Of a DNA stretch of 64,000 bases, positions 16,912-26,403 are shown one piece after another (position 1 is the stretch's first letter; every line of letters begins with the position of its first letter). Made by a program: the position numbers and the translations under genes. Below the pieces are notes generated by a model. The model was not told the origin of the DNA. It saw only the letters and a program-made list of their open reading frames with translations, and did not search any database. The stretch comes from Halobaculum sp. CBA1158 (lineage in GTDB: Archaea > Halobacteriota > Halobacteria > Halobacteriales > Haloferacaceae), in assembly GCF_021431925.1 (NCBI RefSeq), contig NZ_CP090371.1, positions 1,488,001 to 1,552,000 on the forward strand. The letters run 5' to 3'.

Positions 16912-17225
16912 GAGACCCTCGGCCCCTTGAAGAAGCCCTCCTCGCTGTCGGGCGCGTTCGAGAGCGCCGCCTCCTGAGAGAGGCCCTCGCGGACCTCGTC
17001 GGCGCGCATCACGTTCACCAGGTCGGGCTCGCTCTCGACCTCGGGCACCTCGTCGAGCGCCTCGAAGTAGTCGAGCACGTCCGCGAACTGCTCGGCGAAC
17101 GCCGCCGCCTCCTCGTCGTCGAGGTCCACGCGTGCGAGGCCCGCGACGTGGCGGACCTCCTCGGGGTCGACGCCGCCGGCGTCGGCGTCGCCGACCGCCT
17201 CCTCGCCGTCGTCGGTCGCTGTCAT
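16908..17225 (-). CDS. gatC: Glu-tRNA(Gln)/Asp-tRNA(Asn) amidotransferase subunit C
   Basis: A 105-residue subunit that clamps GatA and GatB together. Family features are VRHVAGLARVDLDDEEAAAF, then FADVLDYFEALDEVPEVE, and the C-terminal REGLSQEAALSNAPDSEEGF with FFKGPRV at the end. It begins with ATG at 17225, after an acidic 20-residue extension. It is the first gene of a gatC-gatA unit with an ATGA overlap. gatB is not in the window. Confidence 0.95.
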   Translation of the reverse strand: MTATDDGEEAVGDADAGGVDPEEVRHVAGLARVDLDDEEAAAFAEQFADVLDYFEALDEVPEVESEPDLVNVMRADEVREGLSQEAALSNAPDSEEGFFKGPRVS

Positions 17226-17583
17226 GTCCGAGGGGTGCCGCGGACCGGGAGTAAGGGTTTCGATACCCCGGACCCCGCCGCACTCGCGGTCCGCACCGGC
17301 GGCGGTCCCGGACCGAGCACACCGCTCGCGACGGGGGAAACCACTACCGCGTTCCCGCGCTTCGATCCGTCCCGAATCCCGTTGATTGAACCGATCGAAT
17401 TGTCCGTGTAGGCGTCGTCTCCGCGGGGCTGAGCGACCCCAAATTCGATCCGTAGCCGTCGGGTAACCTTCGAGGAACCTGCCGACGGAATCCGCCAGCA
17501 GTTATAAGTAGATTCCGCCCGTGTAGAAGGTACAGAGAATCCGATTGGAGACGCCGGTCTCCCGTTCCTGTTAGACCCTAACA
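17226..17583 (+). promoter_or_regulatory. TFB gene upstream region: TATA box and a perfect palindrome abutting the start codon
   Basis: The 358-base gap between divergent gatC and tfb holds no gene. A strong TATA element (TTATAAGT, 17502-17509) predicts transcription from about 17535 and a leader of roughly 50 bases. A perfect 6+6 palindrome, TGTTAGACCCTAACA (17569-17583), ends on the base before the ATG. It could be an operator or, in RNA, a short hairpin next to the start codon; either would tie TFB level to feedback control. This is inference from position and symmetry. Confidence 0.6.
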
Positions 17584-18561
17584 ATGAGTGAGAACGTCCG
17601 AAGTTACACGGACGAGCGGACCCGGGACGATACGACTACCGAGGAAACCGACGGCGAGCGCGAGCAGGTGGAGTGCCCCGAGTGCGGCGGGCACTTGGTG
17701 AACGACTCCGAACGCGGGGAGACGGTGTGTCGCGACTGCGGACTCGTCGTCGAGGAGGACGAGATCGACCGCGGCCCCGAGTGGCGCGCCTTCGACGCGA
17801 GCGAGAAGGACGAGAAGTCCCGCGTCGGTGCCCCGACGACGAACATGATGCACGACAAGGGGCTGTCGACGAACATCGGCTGGCAGGACAAGGACGCCTA
17901 CGGCAATTCCCTGTCGAGCCGCCAGCGCGAGAAGATGCAGCGGCTGCGCACGTGGAACGAGCGCTTCCGCACCCGCGACTCCAAGGAGCGCAACCTCAAG
18001 CAGGCCCTCGGCGAGATCGACCGCATGGCGAGCGCGCTGGGCCTGCCGGACAACGTCCGCGAGACGGCGTCGGTCATCTACCGTCGCGCGCTCGAGGAGG
18101 ACCTCTTGCCGGGCCGCTCCATCGAGGGCGTCGCCACCTCCAGCCTGTACGCGGCCGCCCGACAGGCGGGGACCCCGCGGTCGCTGGACGAGATCGCGAA
18201 CGTCTCCCGGGTCGACAAGGACGAGATCGCCCGGACGTACCGGTACGTGGTCCGGGAGCTGAACCTGGAGATCCAGCCGGCCGATCCCGAGAGCTACGTC
18301 CCGCGGTTCGCCTCCGATCTCGACCTCTCAGACGAGTCGGAACGACGGGCGCGTGGGCTCCTCCAGACGGCGAAACGGGAGGGCGTACACTCGGGGAAAT
18401 CGCCCGTGGGCCTCGCCGCGGCCGCCGTCTACGCCGCCTCGCTGCTCACCAACGAGAAGGTGACCCAAAGCGAGGTCAGCGAGGTGGCGAACATCTCGGA
18501 GGTCACCATTCGAAACCGGTATCACGAACTGCTCGAGGCCGAAGAGCAGGTCGAAGTGTAG
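17584..18561 (+). CDS. tfb: Transcription initiation factor IIB (TFB)
   Basis: A 325-residue general transcription factor that bridges TBP at the TATA box and RNA polymerase. The zinc ribbon is complete: Cys31 and Cys34 (CPECGGHL), Cys49 and Cys52 (CRDCGLV). The B-finger/linker follows (GPEWRAFDASEKDEKSRVG). Two cyclin repeats come next, the first with LPGRSIEGVATSSLYAAAR and the second with SGKSPVGLAAAAVYAASLL, ending in the recognition-helix region SEVANISEVTIRNRYHELLE. Haloarchaea carry several TFBs that can be specialised; which one this is cannot be told. The gene is single and preceded by a palindrome next to the ATG. Confidence 0.97.
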   Translation: MSENVRSYTDERTRDDTTTEETDGEREQVECPECGGHLVNDSERGETVCRDCGLVVEEDEIDRGPEWRAFDASEKDEKSRVGAPTTNMMHDKGLSTNIGWQDKDAYGNSLSSRQREKMQRLRTWNERFRTRDSKERNLKQALGEIDRMASALGLPDNVRETASVIYRRALEEDLLPGRSIEGVATSSLYAAARQAGTPRSLDEIANVSRVDKDEIARTYRYVVRELNLEIQPADPESYVPRFASDLDLSDESERRARGLLQTAKREGVHSGKSPVGLAAAAVYAASLLTNEKVTQSEVSEVANISEVTIRNRYHELLEAEEQVEV

Positions 18562-18708
18562 CGGATCGATCCGTCCCCGTTCGAGCCGTCTCCGATCGCC
18601 GAGAGTCACCACTCGACCGCCCCGACGCACCCGCCTGAATCAGGGTCTGTAGCACCGAAGCCGACACCCTTCCGTAAAGTCGAAGCCGACGCCCCCACAG
18701 CGACCGGT

Positions 18709-19209
18709 ATGGAGACCACCCGGCACTTCACGGCCACCGTCTATCTGGTTCACGACGGCGCGACGGCGCTGCACCCTCACCCTCGGCTCGGGATTCGAAT
18801 CCCGCCCGGGGGACACGTCGACCGGGACGAACTCCCCCACGAGGCGGCGCTCCGAGAGGCCCGCGAGGAGACGGGGCTGGATCCGACGCTCGTCGACGAC
18901 ACGGAGCCGGTCGAGGCCCCCGCCGGCGAGACGCTTCCGACGCCGCGACACACGATGCTGTACGACATCAACGTCAACGACGACGGGGAGGTGGGCCACC
19001 AGCACATCGACTCGGTGTTCTTCGCCGCGGTCGGGTCACGCGAGATCGACCCCGCCGGCGACGACGAGGTCGGTCCCGATGCGTGGGCGTGGTACACGCC
19101 GGCGGAGCTTCGCGCGGGCGACGTGGACGCCGACACCGTCGCGATCGGCGTCGAGGCGATCGACGCGGTCGCCGAGGCGGGCGGGACCGACTGGGGCGGC
19201 GGGCGGTGA
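18709..19209 (+). CDS. NUDIX hydrolase
   Basis: A 166-residue pyrophosphohydrolase. The Nudix box spans residues 34-56: GGHVDRDELPHEAALREA followed by REETGL, fitting GX5EX7REUXEEXGU with the metal-binding Glu residues present. The substrate is unknown; the GIRIPPGGHVD lead-in and the late WAWYTPAEL segment are seen in many haloarchaeal NUDIX proteins. The ATG at 18709 gives METTRHFTATVYLVHDGATA, a normal first strand. It lies 147 bases after tfb and has no clear operon partner. Confidence 0.9.
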   Translation: METTRHFTATVYLVHDGATALHPHPRLGIRIPPGGHVDRDELPHEAALREAREETGLDPTLVDDTEPVEAPAGETLPTPRHTMLYDINVNDDGEVGHQHIDSVFFAAVGSREIDPAGDDEVGPDAWAWYTPAELRAGDVDADTVAIGVEAIDAVAEAGGTDWGGGR

Positions 19210-19316
19210 CACGCGTCCGGAGGGTGCGCACCGCTTATGGTCCGTTCGGGTCGTAGAGAACGAACATCTTCGTTCATTACACTCTTGGTTATCAGAATTC
19301 GTGTTTTGAGGACCGC

Positions 19317-19324
19317 CCTTATGT
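19317..19324 (+). promoter_or_regulatory. TATA-like promoter element of the transducer gene
   Basis: CTTATGTG at 19318-19325 lies about 28 bases before the ATG at 19349, the normal haloarchaeal distance for a leaderless message. This supports the chosen start of the transducer gene. Confidence 0.5.
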
Positions 19325-19348
19325 GAGTCGTGTCTCTGGTACCCTCCC

Positions 19349-21274
19349 ATGGCACCGACGGCGGACGGCCCCGTGAGCGTGGGACACGCGACGGAACGGG
19401 TGAGAGAGCGGTTCGAACGAATCGTTCGATACACTCCCGACGGGACGACGATCCCAGAGGAGCGATGGCGGGGGAGACACCGCCGGATCCTCATCTCCCT
19501 GGCCGCACACGTTCCGTTCCTGCTCGCGCTCGGACTGTTCTCCGGGACCGAGTCGCTCGTCACGGGGGCGACGATCCCGGAGCTTCCGACGTGGCGGGTC
19601 GGGGCACAGCTCGGGGTACTCGTCGCGATCACGGCGCTCGCGACGTGGTCGCGGTTCGGTCGACGGACGCGGACCGCGCTGGCGTCGCTGGGGCTGATGT
19701 ACAGTTCCGGCGTGTTGGTCCAGTTCTCGGGCGGGTACATCGAGGCCCACTTCCACTTCTTCGTCGTCATGGCCGTGATCGCGGTGTACGAGGACTGGAT
19801 GCCGCTGGCGCTCGGCCTCGTCTACGTCGCCGGCGGTCACGTGATCTTCAGCATGATCGACCCGTCGACGGTGTACAACCACCCGGCGGCGATCGCGAAC
19901 CCGTGGGCCTGGGCCGGGGTACACGCGGCGTTCATCCTCGCGCTGTCGGCCGCGCTGATGACGAACTGGTACTCGATCGAGGAGTCGCGCGAGGAGTCGC
20001 GCGAGCGCCTCGAACGCGTCACCGAGCAGAAAGAACAGGTCCGGGACGCCGAGGAGGCGATGGCGGAGGCCGAGGCCCGCCGCGAGGAAGTGGAACAGTT
20101 GAACGCCCACCTGAAAACGAAGGCCGACGACTACAGCACGGCAATGTCGCGAGTGGCCGACGGCGATCTCACGGTCAGGCTGGACGACGACAGCGAGAGC
20201 GAGGCGATGGAGCGGATCGCCGTCGCGTGCAACGAGATGCTCGCCGAGATCGAATCGACCGTCGCGGACGTGAAGTCCGTCTCGCAGTCGGTGGCGACCG
20301 CCAGCGAGGAGACGAGCGAGGGCGTCGACGACGCCGAGCGGGCCAGCGAGTCCGTGAACGAGTCCGTCACGGAGATCGCCGCGCGCGCCGACGAGCAGCG
20401 CGAACTACTCGACGAGGTCGCCGGCGAGATGAGCGACCTCTCGGCGACCGTCGAGGAGATCGCCTCCTCGGCTCAGACGGTCGCGGACACCTCCGAGGAG
20501 ACCGCCGAGGTCGCCGACGACGGCCGCGAGGCCGCCGGCGAGGCGATCGACGGGATGGAGGAGGTGGAGGCGACGATCGACTCGACCGTCGACAACGTCC
20601 GGTCGCTCGACGAGCAGATGGACGAGATCGGCGAGATCGTCGACCTCATCGGCGACATCGCCGAGCAGACCAACATGCTCGCGCTCAACGCGAACATCGA
20701 GGCCGCGCGCGCCGGCGGGTCGGGCGACGGCACCAGCGACGGCTTCGCCGTCGTCGCCGACGAGGTCAAGCAACTGGCCGAGGAGACCCGCGAGGCCGCC
20801 GCCGACATCGAGGAACTGATCGAGCGGACGCAGGCACGAACCGAGCGCACCGTCGAGGAGGTCAGGGCCGCGGAGTCGGAGATCCACGACGGTGCCGAGG
20901 CCGTTGACGAGGTCGCCGACGCCCTCGCGTCCGTCGCGGACAACGCCGCCGAGACCAACCAGGGGATCCAGGAGATCAGCCGCGCGACCGACGATCAGGC
21001 CGCGAGCACGGAGGAGGCCGTGGCGGCGATCGAGCCCGTGGCCGACATGAGCGAGGAGACCGCCGCCGACGCGGAGGCCGTCTCGGAGACGGCCGACGAG
21101 CAGGTGTCGACCATGTCGCGGGTCAGCGCCGAGACGGACTCGCTGGCCGCCCAGGCCGAACGGCTCCGTCGGACCGTCCAGGCGTTCGAGGTCTCGGGCG
21201 TCGACGGCCGCGACGACCCGCCTGCCAATCCGGGGGACGCGGTCGCCCTCGGCGACGGCGGCCGACCGGAGTAA
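19349..21274 (+). CDS. Methyl-accepting chemotaxis transducer with multi-helix membrane sensor
   Basis: A 641-residue taxis receptor. The N-terminal ~205 residues contain five or six membrane helices instead of a large external domain. They include [20 protein letters not shown], a motif with two His inside or at the membrane face. A coiled coil follows ([20 protein letters not shown]), then a HAMP-like region ([20 protein letters not shown]). The long signalling hairpin has the tip [20 protein letters not shown] and [19 protein letters not shown], the CheA/CheW contact region. Many Glu-Glu/Gln pairs are likely methylation sites. The stimulus is unknown. Confidence 0.9.
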   Translation: MAPTADGPVSVGHATERVRERFERIVRYTPDGTTIPEERWRGRHRRILISLAAHVPFLLALGLFSGTESLVTGATIPELPTWRVGAQLGVLVAITALATWSRFGRRTRTALASLGLMYSSGVLVQFSGGYIEAHFHFFVVMAVIAVYEDWMPLALGLVYVAGGHVIFSMIDPSTVYNHPAAIANPWAWAGVHAAFILALSAALMTNWYSIEESREESRERLERVTEQKEQVRDAEEAMAEAEARREEVEQLNAHLKTKADDYSTAMSRVADGDLTVRLDDDSESEAMERIAVACNEMLAEIESTVADVKSVSQSVATASEETSEGVDDAERASESVNESVTEIAARADEQRELLDEVAGEMSDLSATVEEIASSAQTVADTSEETAEVADDGREAAGEAIDGMEEVEATIDSTVDNVRSLDEQMDEIGEIVDLIGDIAEQTNMLALNANIEAARAGGSGDGTSDGFAVVADEVKQLAEETREAAADIEELIERTQARTERTVEEVRAAESEIHDGAEAVDEVADALASVADNAAETNQGIQEISRATDDQAASTEEAVAAIEPVADMSEETAADAEAVSETADEQVSTMSRVSAETDSLAAQAERLRRTVQAFEVSGVDGRDDPPANPGDAVALGDGGRPE

Positions 21275-21292
21275 CTGGCGATCCCCGGACGG

Positions 21293-22549
21293 CTACGCGG
21301 TCGATTCGTACTCCTCGTCGCACAGCGAGGCCACGTACCGGCCGACGTGGTCGTCCATCCGACGCTTGAAGCCCGCCCGTCTCGCGAGCCGGTCCAGTTC
21401 CCGTGAGACGTAGGTGCCATACTGGACGGCCTTCTTGTCCGTCGATCGGACCTCGTCGGGGACGAGACCGTCGGCCGCCGTCCGCAGCGCCACCTTCCGT
21501 TCGTCGCCGGCGACGAGCAGGTCACCCGGAAGCGACAGCGCCGCGGCGACGACGCGGTCGTGCAGGAGCGGCGCGACCGGCTCGACGCCCGCGGCGCGCA
21601 ACGCGAGCACGTCCCGCTCCAACTGGTCTGGGAGCGTCAGAACGGTCTCGCGGCGCGCACCGCGGACTGTGTCGGCGTCGACGCGGTCGTCCGCCGACGG
21701 GTCGACGACCTTCGCGTACCCGCCGAACAGTTCGTCCGCCCCCTGCCCGACCGCGAGTCGGTCGTAGCCGTCGGCGGCGACGCGCTCGGCGACGAGGTAC
21801 AGCGGGAGCGCGATGGACAGGTCCATCGGATTTCGACGGCCGGTCGTGGCGACGAGTTCCGGCACCGCCCGCCTCAGGTCGGCGTGCGAGAGCTCCACGA
21901 CCCGGAGGTCGCCGCGGCGGCCCATCTCGTCGGCGGCGTCGCGGGCGGCGGCGACGTCGTGTGCGCCCTCGAACCCGACCACGTACAGCGGCGCGTCCGG
22001 GATCCCGGCGGCGACGACCGCCGAGTCGACCCCGCCGGAGAACGCCACCGCGACGCGCGCGTTCCCCGGATCGTCGCGGGTCTCGACGCCCCCGACGCTC
22101 GCGCGAACCGCCTCCGTCACGGCCGCCTGCGCGTCGGCGCGCGCGGCCGGTTCGGGATCCGGCAGCGACCAGATGGGTCGCTCGCGGTCCCCGCCGGAGG
22201 CGGCGGACGCGGCGAGGTCCCGGACCGTCCCAGCCGGCAGCGATCGGGGGGACTCGAGATCGGTCGGGTCGAAGCTCCACTCGTCGCCGGCTCCGTCACC
22301 GCTGTCGCCTCTGCCCACTCTGTCGCCTTCGTCACCTCCGCGGCTTCCCTCGTCTCTACCGCCGGCGGCCTCGTCGACGAACAGCGGTCGGCGACCGAGC
22401 GCGTCCCGAACGAGCAGGTCGTCGACGCGGCCGGCGAACCCGGCGGTTCCGGGGAGCGGGTCCCCCGACTCGATGGCCGCTCGGACGGTCGCCGGATCCG
22501 TCCCGTCGAGACGATCCTCCGAGGGGTCGCCCGCGTCGTCGGCCGACAT
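21293..22549 (-). CDS. Asparagine-synthase-like ATP-pyrophosphatase
   Basis: A 418-residue protein related to the synthetase half of asparagine synthase. The PP-loop VAVAFSGGVDSAVVAAGIPD binds ATP, and AVGQGADELFGGYAKVVDP is the conserved second motif. The N-terminus (residues 1-130) is short and acidic, without the Cys2 nucleophile of a glutaminase domain, so ammonia or another amine must be the donor if it is an enzyme of this type. The ATG at 22549 is one base after the stop of the PHP gene, which shows an operon. A longer frame upstream is shadow. The product is unknown; the PHP partner hints at a shared pathway. Confidence 0.85.
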   Translation of the reverse strand: MSADDAGDPSEDRLDGTDPATVRAAIESGDPLPGTAGFAGRVDDLLVRDALGRRPLFVDEAAGGRDEGSRGGDEGDRVGRGDSGDGAGDEWSFDPTDLESPRSLPAGTVRDLAASAASGGDRERPIWSLPDPEPAARADAQAAVTEAVRASVGGVETRDDPGNARVAVAFSGGVDSAVVAAGIPDAPLYVVGFEGAHDVAAARDAADEMGRRGDLRVVELSHADLRRAVPELVATTGRRNPMDLSIALPLYLVAERVAADGYDRLAVGQGADELFGGYAKVVDPSADDRVDADTVRGARRETVLTLPDQLERDVLALRAAGVEPVAPLLHDRVVAAALSLPGDLLVAGDERKVALRTAADGLVPDEVRSTDKKAVQYGTYVSRELDRLARRAGFKRRMDDHVGRYVASLCDEEYESTA

Positions 22550-22550
22550 C

Positions 22551-23234
22551 TCAAAACAGGTCGTCGACGCGGCGACCGATCCGGCGCTTCGCCCCGCCGG
22601 CGGCCTGCCGGAAGGAGATGTACCACGGCGTGCGCTTGCCGACGACGCTCGTGCGCCCCTCGCGGATCGCCTCGAGGATCGACGCGACCGAGCGCTCGTC
22701 CGCACCGACCTCCGTGACCGCCTGGCCCACCATTTCGGCGATGTGCGCGTCGCTGCCGGCGGTCATCGGCACGCCGTGGTTTACTGCGAACGACTCCGCC
22801 TGGCGGTTCGAGCGACCGGTCAAGAGTCGGGAGTTGTACACCTCGATGGCGTCGGCGCTGGCCAACTGCTCGTCTGTGATGTGGGGCGCGACGCCGTGGC
22901 GCGAGGACTGAAACGGGTGCGGGATCACCGCCAGCCCACCCTGATCGCGGATCCGGTCGAGCGTCTCGTCGTACTCGAGGCCGGCGGGGATCAGCTCCTC
23001 GATGCCGAACGCGAGGACGTGGCCCGCGGCGCTGGTGATCTCCATGCCCGGGATGCCGACGAGTCCGTAGTCGTCCGCCAGGTCGACGGCCTCGAGGCTC
23101 GCGTCGAGTTCGTCGTGGTCGGTGACCGCCAGGGCGTCGAGGCCGACTGCGGCCGCCTGTTCGAGGAGCATATCGACGGGGTCGCGGCCGTCGTGCGAGA
23201 GCGCGGAGTGACTGTGCAGCTCGACCGATAGCAC
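22551..23234 (-). CDS. PHP-domain metal-dependent phosphoesterase
   Basis: A 227-residue hydrolase of the PHP family. All four metal-binding motifs are present: VELHSHSALSHDG (I), LAVTDHDELDA (II), VIPHPFQSSRHG (III) and MTAGSDAHIAEMVG (IV). It is close to the YciV/TrpH branch that hydrolyses nucleoside 3',5'-bisphosphates or RNA 5' ends. Its start MLSVELHSHS is immediately at motif I, so the ATG at 23234 is firm. It is the first gene of a two-gene unit with the asparagine-synthase-like gene one base downstream. Confidence 0.92.
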   Translation of the reverse strand: MLSVELHSHSALSHDGRDPVDMLLEQAAAVGLDALAVTDHDELDASLEAVDLADDYGLVGIPGMEITSAAGHVLAFGIEELIPAGLEYDETLDRIRDQGGLAVIPHPFQSSRHGVAPHITDEQLASADAIEVYNSRLLTGRSNRQAESFAVNHGVPMTAGSDAHIAEMVGQAVTEVGADERSVASILEAIREGRTSVVGKRTPWYISFRQAAGGAKRRIGRRVDDLF

Positions 23235-23361
23235 GCCCTGAGCTTGTCGTGGCTCCTAAAAAGGAGTCCGGTCCGGTCGGTGTCGCCCGGGACCGAGACG
23301 GTGTATCCATATCCGTGCGCATAGAAAGCCATTTGAGACCGACCGATCACCGTACACGTGA

Positions 23362-25548
23362 ATGCCCCTCGCCGACGCGGACCGCGAACTGGTGGAGGCG
23401 GAACTCGGACGGGAGCCGACCCGGGCCGAGTCCGCGCTGTTCGAGAACCTCTGGAGCGAGCACTGCGCGTACCGGTCCTCCCGGCCGCTCCTCTCGGCGT
23501 TCGACAGCGAGAGCGACGACGTGGTGATCGGCCCCGGCGACGACGCCGCGGTCGTCGCGCTCGACGGCGACACCTACGCCACGCTCGGCATCGAGAGCCA
23601 CAACCACCCCTCCTACGTCGACCCGTTCGACGGGGCGGCCACGGGCGTGGGCGGCATCGTCCGCGACACCATGTCGATGGGCGCGTACCCGATCGCGCTG
23701 GCGGACTCGCTGTACTTCGGCGGCTTCGACCGCGAGCACTCGAAGTACCTGTTCGAGGGCGTCGTCGAGGGGATCAGCCACTACGGCAACTGCATCGGGG
23801 TCCCCACCGTCGCCGGTTCGGTCGCCTTCGACGAGGGCTACGAGGGGAACCCGCTCGTCAACGTCGCCTGCGTCGGGCTCACCACTCCCGATCGGCTCGT
23901 CACGGCGACCGCTGAGACGCCCGGAAACGAGCTGGTGCTCGTCGGCAACGCCACCGGACGCGACGGCCTCGGGGGCGCGTCCTTCGCCAGCGAGGACCTC
24001 GCGGAGGACGCCGAGACCGAGGACCGTCCCGCCGTCCAGGTGGGCGACCCGTACGCCGAGAAGCGGCTTATCGAGTGCAACGAGGCGCTCGTCGACGAGG
24101 GGCTGCTCGTCGCCGCCCGCGACCTCGGGGCGGCCGGGCTCGGCGGCGCGTCCTCCGAACTCGTCGCGAAGGGCGGACTCGGCGCGGCGATCGAACTCGA
24201 CCGCGTCCACCAGCGCGAGCCGAACATGAACGCCATGGAGATCCTGCTGGCCGAGAGCCAGGAGCGCATGGTGTACGAGGTTCGCCCGGAGGACACGGAC
24301 CGCGTCGCCGAGTTGGCCGAGCGCTTCGACCTCGGCTGCTCGGTCATCGGCGAGGTGACCGACGGCAACTACGTGTGCACCTTCGAGGGCGAGACGGTCG
24401 TCGACGCCCCGGCGGAGTACCTCGCCGACGGCGCGCCGATGAACGACCTCGCGCGCGAGGAGCCCGAGCAGCCCGAACGCGACCTGCCGGGTCTCGTCGC
24501 CGGCGACGACAGCGGCGTCGACGCTGACGACACCGACGCGGACCCCGACGGCGACGCGCTTCGCGAGGCGTTCGAGGCGGTCGTCGCCGACCCGAACACG
24601 GCGAGCAAGCGCTGGGTGTACCGCCAGTACGACCACGAGGTCGGCGTCAGGACGGCCGTCCGCCCGGGCGACGACGCCGCGGTCATGGCGATCCGCGAGG
24701 CCGAGACCGAGTCGGGCGAGCCGCTGGGACTCGCACTCTCGTCGGGGGCCGAGCCCCGCTGGACCGCCGTCGCGCCGTACGAGGGCGCGCGCGCCGTCGC
24801 GCTGGAGAACGCGACGAACCTCGCGGCGAAGGGCGCGACCCCGCTGGCGGCGGTCGACTGCCTCAACGGCGGCAACCCGGAGAAGCCGGACGTGTACGGC
24901 GGCTTCGCCGCGGCGGTCGACGGCCTCGCGGCGGCGTGTGCGGACCTCTCGATCCCGGTAGTCGGCGGCAACGTCTCGCTGTACAACGACTCCGTCGCGG
25001 GACCGATCCCGCCGACGCCGACGCTCGCGGTCATCGGCACCCGCGAGGGCGTCGACGCCCCGCCGGCGTCGGTGTCGGGGGAGGGAACGCTCCTGCACGT
25101 CGGCGCACCCGGCGGCGCGCTCGGCGGCTCCCGATACCTCGCACACGCCGGCGGCAGCGACCGGTTCCCCGACCTCCCTGACGACGCGCCCGAGGTGGTG
25201 GAGGCGCTCTCGACCGTCGCCGACGCCGACGCCACCCGCGCGGTCCACGACGTGAGTCACGGCGGGCTCGCCGTCGCGCTCGCGGAGGTGGTGACCGACG
25301 AGACCGGCGCTGACGTGGCCGTCGACGACGCCCTCGCGCTGTTCGACGAGACGCCCGGCCGGGCGGTGATCGAGACGACCGACCCCGGGGCCGTGCGGGC
25401 GGCCTTCGACGGGATCGCTCCCGTCTCGGAACTCGGGACCGCGACCGACGACGGGTCGCTGTCGCTGTCGGTCGACGGCGTGGAACTGACGTACGACGCC
25501 GACGCGATCCGCGACCTCCGTGGGGTCATCGAGCGAGAGCTCGTCTGA
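23362..25548 (+). CDS. purL: Phosphoribosylformylglycinamidine synthase subunit PurL
   Basis: A 728-residue cytosolic enzyme of purine synthesis. It turns FGAR and ATP into FGAM using ammonia delivered by PurQ/PurS. Seen features: [20 protein letters not shown] at the N-terminus, [10 protein letters not shown] (ATP-binding loop), [20 protein letters not shown], a central linker ([14 protein letters not shown]), and the second AIR-synthase-like half with [10 protein letters not shown] and [15 protein letters not shown]. The length fits the small-type PurL, which needs separate purS and purQ; neither is adjacent. The ATG at 23362 begins [20 protein letters not shown], as in relatives. Confidence 0.97.
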   Translation: MPLADADRELVEAELGREPTRAESALFENLWSEHCAYRSSRPLLSAFDSESDDVVIGPGDDAAVVALDGDTYATLGIESHNHPSYVDPFDGAATGVGGIVRDTMSMGAYPIALADSLYFGGFDREHSKYLFEGVVEGISHYGNCIGVPTVAGSVAFDEGYEGNPLVNVACVGLTTPDRLVTATAETPGNELVLVGNATGRDGLGGASFASEDLAEDAETEDRPAVQVGDPYAEKRLIECNEALVDEGLLVAARDLGAAGLGGASSELVAKGGLGAAIELDRVHQREPNMNAMEILLAESQERMVYEVRPEDTDRVAELAERFDLGCSVIGEVTDGNYVCTFEGETVVDAPAEYLADGAPMNDLAREEPEQPERDLPGLVAGDDSGVDADDTDADPDGDALREAFEAVVADPNTASKRWVYRQYDHEVGVRTAVRPGDDAAVMAIREAETESGEPLGLALSSGAEPRWTAVAPYEGARAVALENATNLAAKGATPLAAVDCLNGGNPEKPDVYGGFAAAVDGLAAACADLSIPVVGGNVSLYNDSVAGPIPPTPTLAVIGTREGVDAPPASVSGEGTLLHVGAPGGALGGSRYLAHAGGSDRFPDLPDDAPEVVEALSTVADADATRAVHDVSHGGLAVALAEVVTDETGADVAVDDALALFDETPGRAVIETTDPGAVRAAFDGIAPVSELGTATDDGSLSLSVDGVELTYDADAIRDLRGVIERELV

Positions 25549-25564
25549 GGGGTCGCGACGCCGC

Positions 25565-25723
25565 TCAGATCAAAAGCAGCGGGACGACGAACGCGACGAC
25601 GACGCCCGCGAGGGCGATGAGCGCCCCGATTCCGACCTGGCGGCCGGTCGCGTCCTGCATCGGCGAGGTGACGCGCTCGTAGTCGAACTCCTTGAAGTGG
25701 TCGTGATCGTGGTGGTCGGCCAT
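25565..25723 (-). CDS. Tiny His-rich tail-anchored membrane protein (DUF7550-like)
   Basis: A 52-residue gene easily missed for its size. It opens MADHHDHDHFKEFDYERV, an acidic His-rich soluble segment, then TSPMQDATGRQVGIGALI. It ends in a single membrane helix (ALAGVVVAFVVPLLLI, directly before the TGA). The pattern is that of a tail-anchored protein, and I recall similar haloarchaeal proteins (DUF7550). It converges on purL, 16 bases from its stop. Codon use fits a true gene. The His/Asp cluster could bind metal, which is unproven. Confidence 0.72.
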   Translation of the reverse strand: MADHHDHDHFKEFDYERVTSPMQDATGRQVGIGALIALAGVVVAFVVPLLLI

Positions 25724-25878
25724 GCTCGGCGGTGGGTGTGCGGACGGGAAAAAATCACCTATCCGTCGGGTCGCAGACGACGACGAGGGATGCGATCGGC
25801 CGGTCGTGGCAGACGCCCCCGATCAGGTCGTCACAGACGGCCACAATCACTAAGTGACGGACAGGCGCGAGGTGTGGC

Positions 25879-26205
25879 ATGTCCCTCCCCGGCCGCGAGG
25901 CCGCGCTACGGCGCGTGCAGCGTGCCGCCCGACGAAACGAGTACGTCGCCGAGACGGTGTGGTGGAGCGTGTTCGTCTGTTACGCGATCGCGGTCGGAGC
26001 CGTCGGACTCGGCGGCGTCGTCGGTGGCGTGTACGTCTACCTCAGATACGTGTTCCCGATGGTCGCCGAGGCCGTCGGCCTCGAAGCGCAGGTGGTGATC
26101 GGTCTCGGCTACGTGTTCGTGCTGTTCTGTGCGCTCCACTCGGTGGTAAGCCGGATCCGACGGTGGGTGTACGGTGACGCGACGGACGCGCGCTGGAAGC
26201 GATAA
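25879..26205 (+). CDS. Small two-helix membrane protein, unknown
   Basis: A 108-residue protein that I do not recognise by function. A basic amphipathic N-terminus (MSLPGREAALRRVQRAARRN) precedes a first helix (VWWSVFVCYAIAVGAVGLGG, continuing through GVVGGVYVYL). A second helix follows (VVIGLGYVFVLFCALHSVVS). The C-terminus is short and basic (RIRRWVYGDATDARWKR), which places both ends on the cytosolic side. No motif suggests a role. It lies between divergent small genes and hisF, apart from both. Confidence 0.6.
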   Translation: MSLPGREAALRRVQRAARRNEYVAETVWWSVFVCYAIAVGAVGLGGVVGGVYVYLRYVFPMVAEAVGLEAQVVIGLGYVFVLFCALHSVVSRIRRWVYGDATDARWKR

Positions 26206-26231
26206 GCGGTCCGTCGAACCGACGCGACACG

Positions 26232-26318
26232 CCGTCGACTGTGACGTACGGTCGCGGGCGTCGGCGACTCTGACGTACGGTCGCGGTCGTCGGCGACTCT
26301 GACGTACGGTCGGGCGAC
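26232..26318. repeat. Three tandem copies of a 29-bp unit
   Basis: Units at 26232-26260, 26261-26289 and 26290-26318 share the core TGACGTACGGTCG, starting at 26242, 26271 and 26300, exactly 29 bases apart. The second and third units are near-identical; the first has diverged at its left end. They lie in the gap upstream of hisF, 86 bases before its ATG. There are no spacers, so this is not a CRISPR. It may be a small minisatellite or a cluster of protein-binding sites (GACGTAC is itself close to palindromic). Confidence 0.8.
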
Positions 26319-26403
26319 GCCGGCGTCGACCCGCGGTCCGCGGTCGTGCGACGCCACCGGCGACAGGCGAAACGGTGAAACCGCGTTCGGGGCTATCGGG
26401 GGT

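Noticed and set aside
26232-26318. Possible CRISPR array
   Set aside because: The units abut directly with no spacers, only three copies exist and no cas gene is in the window.
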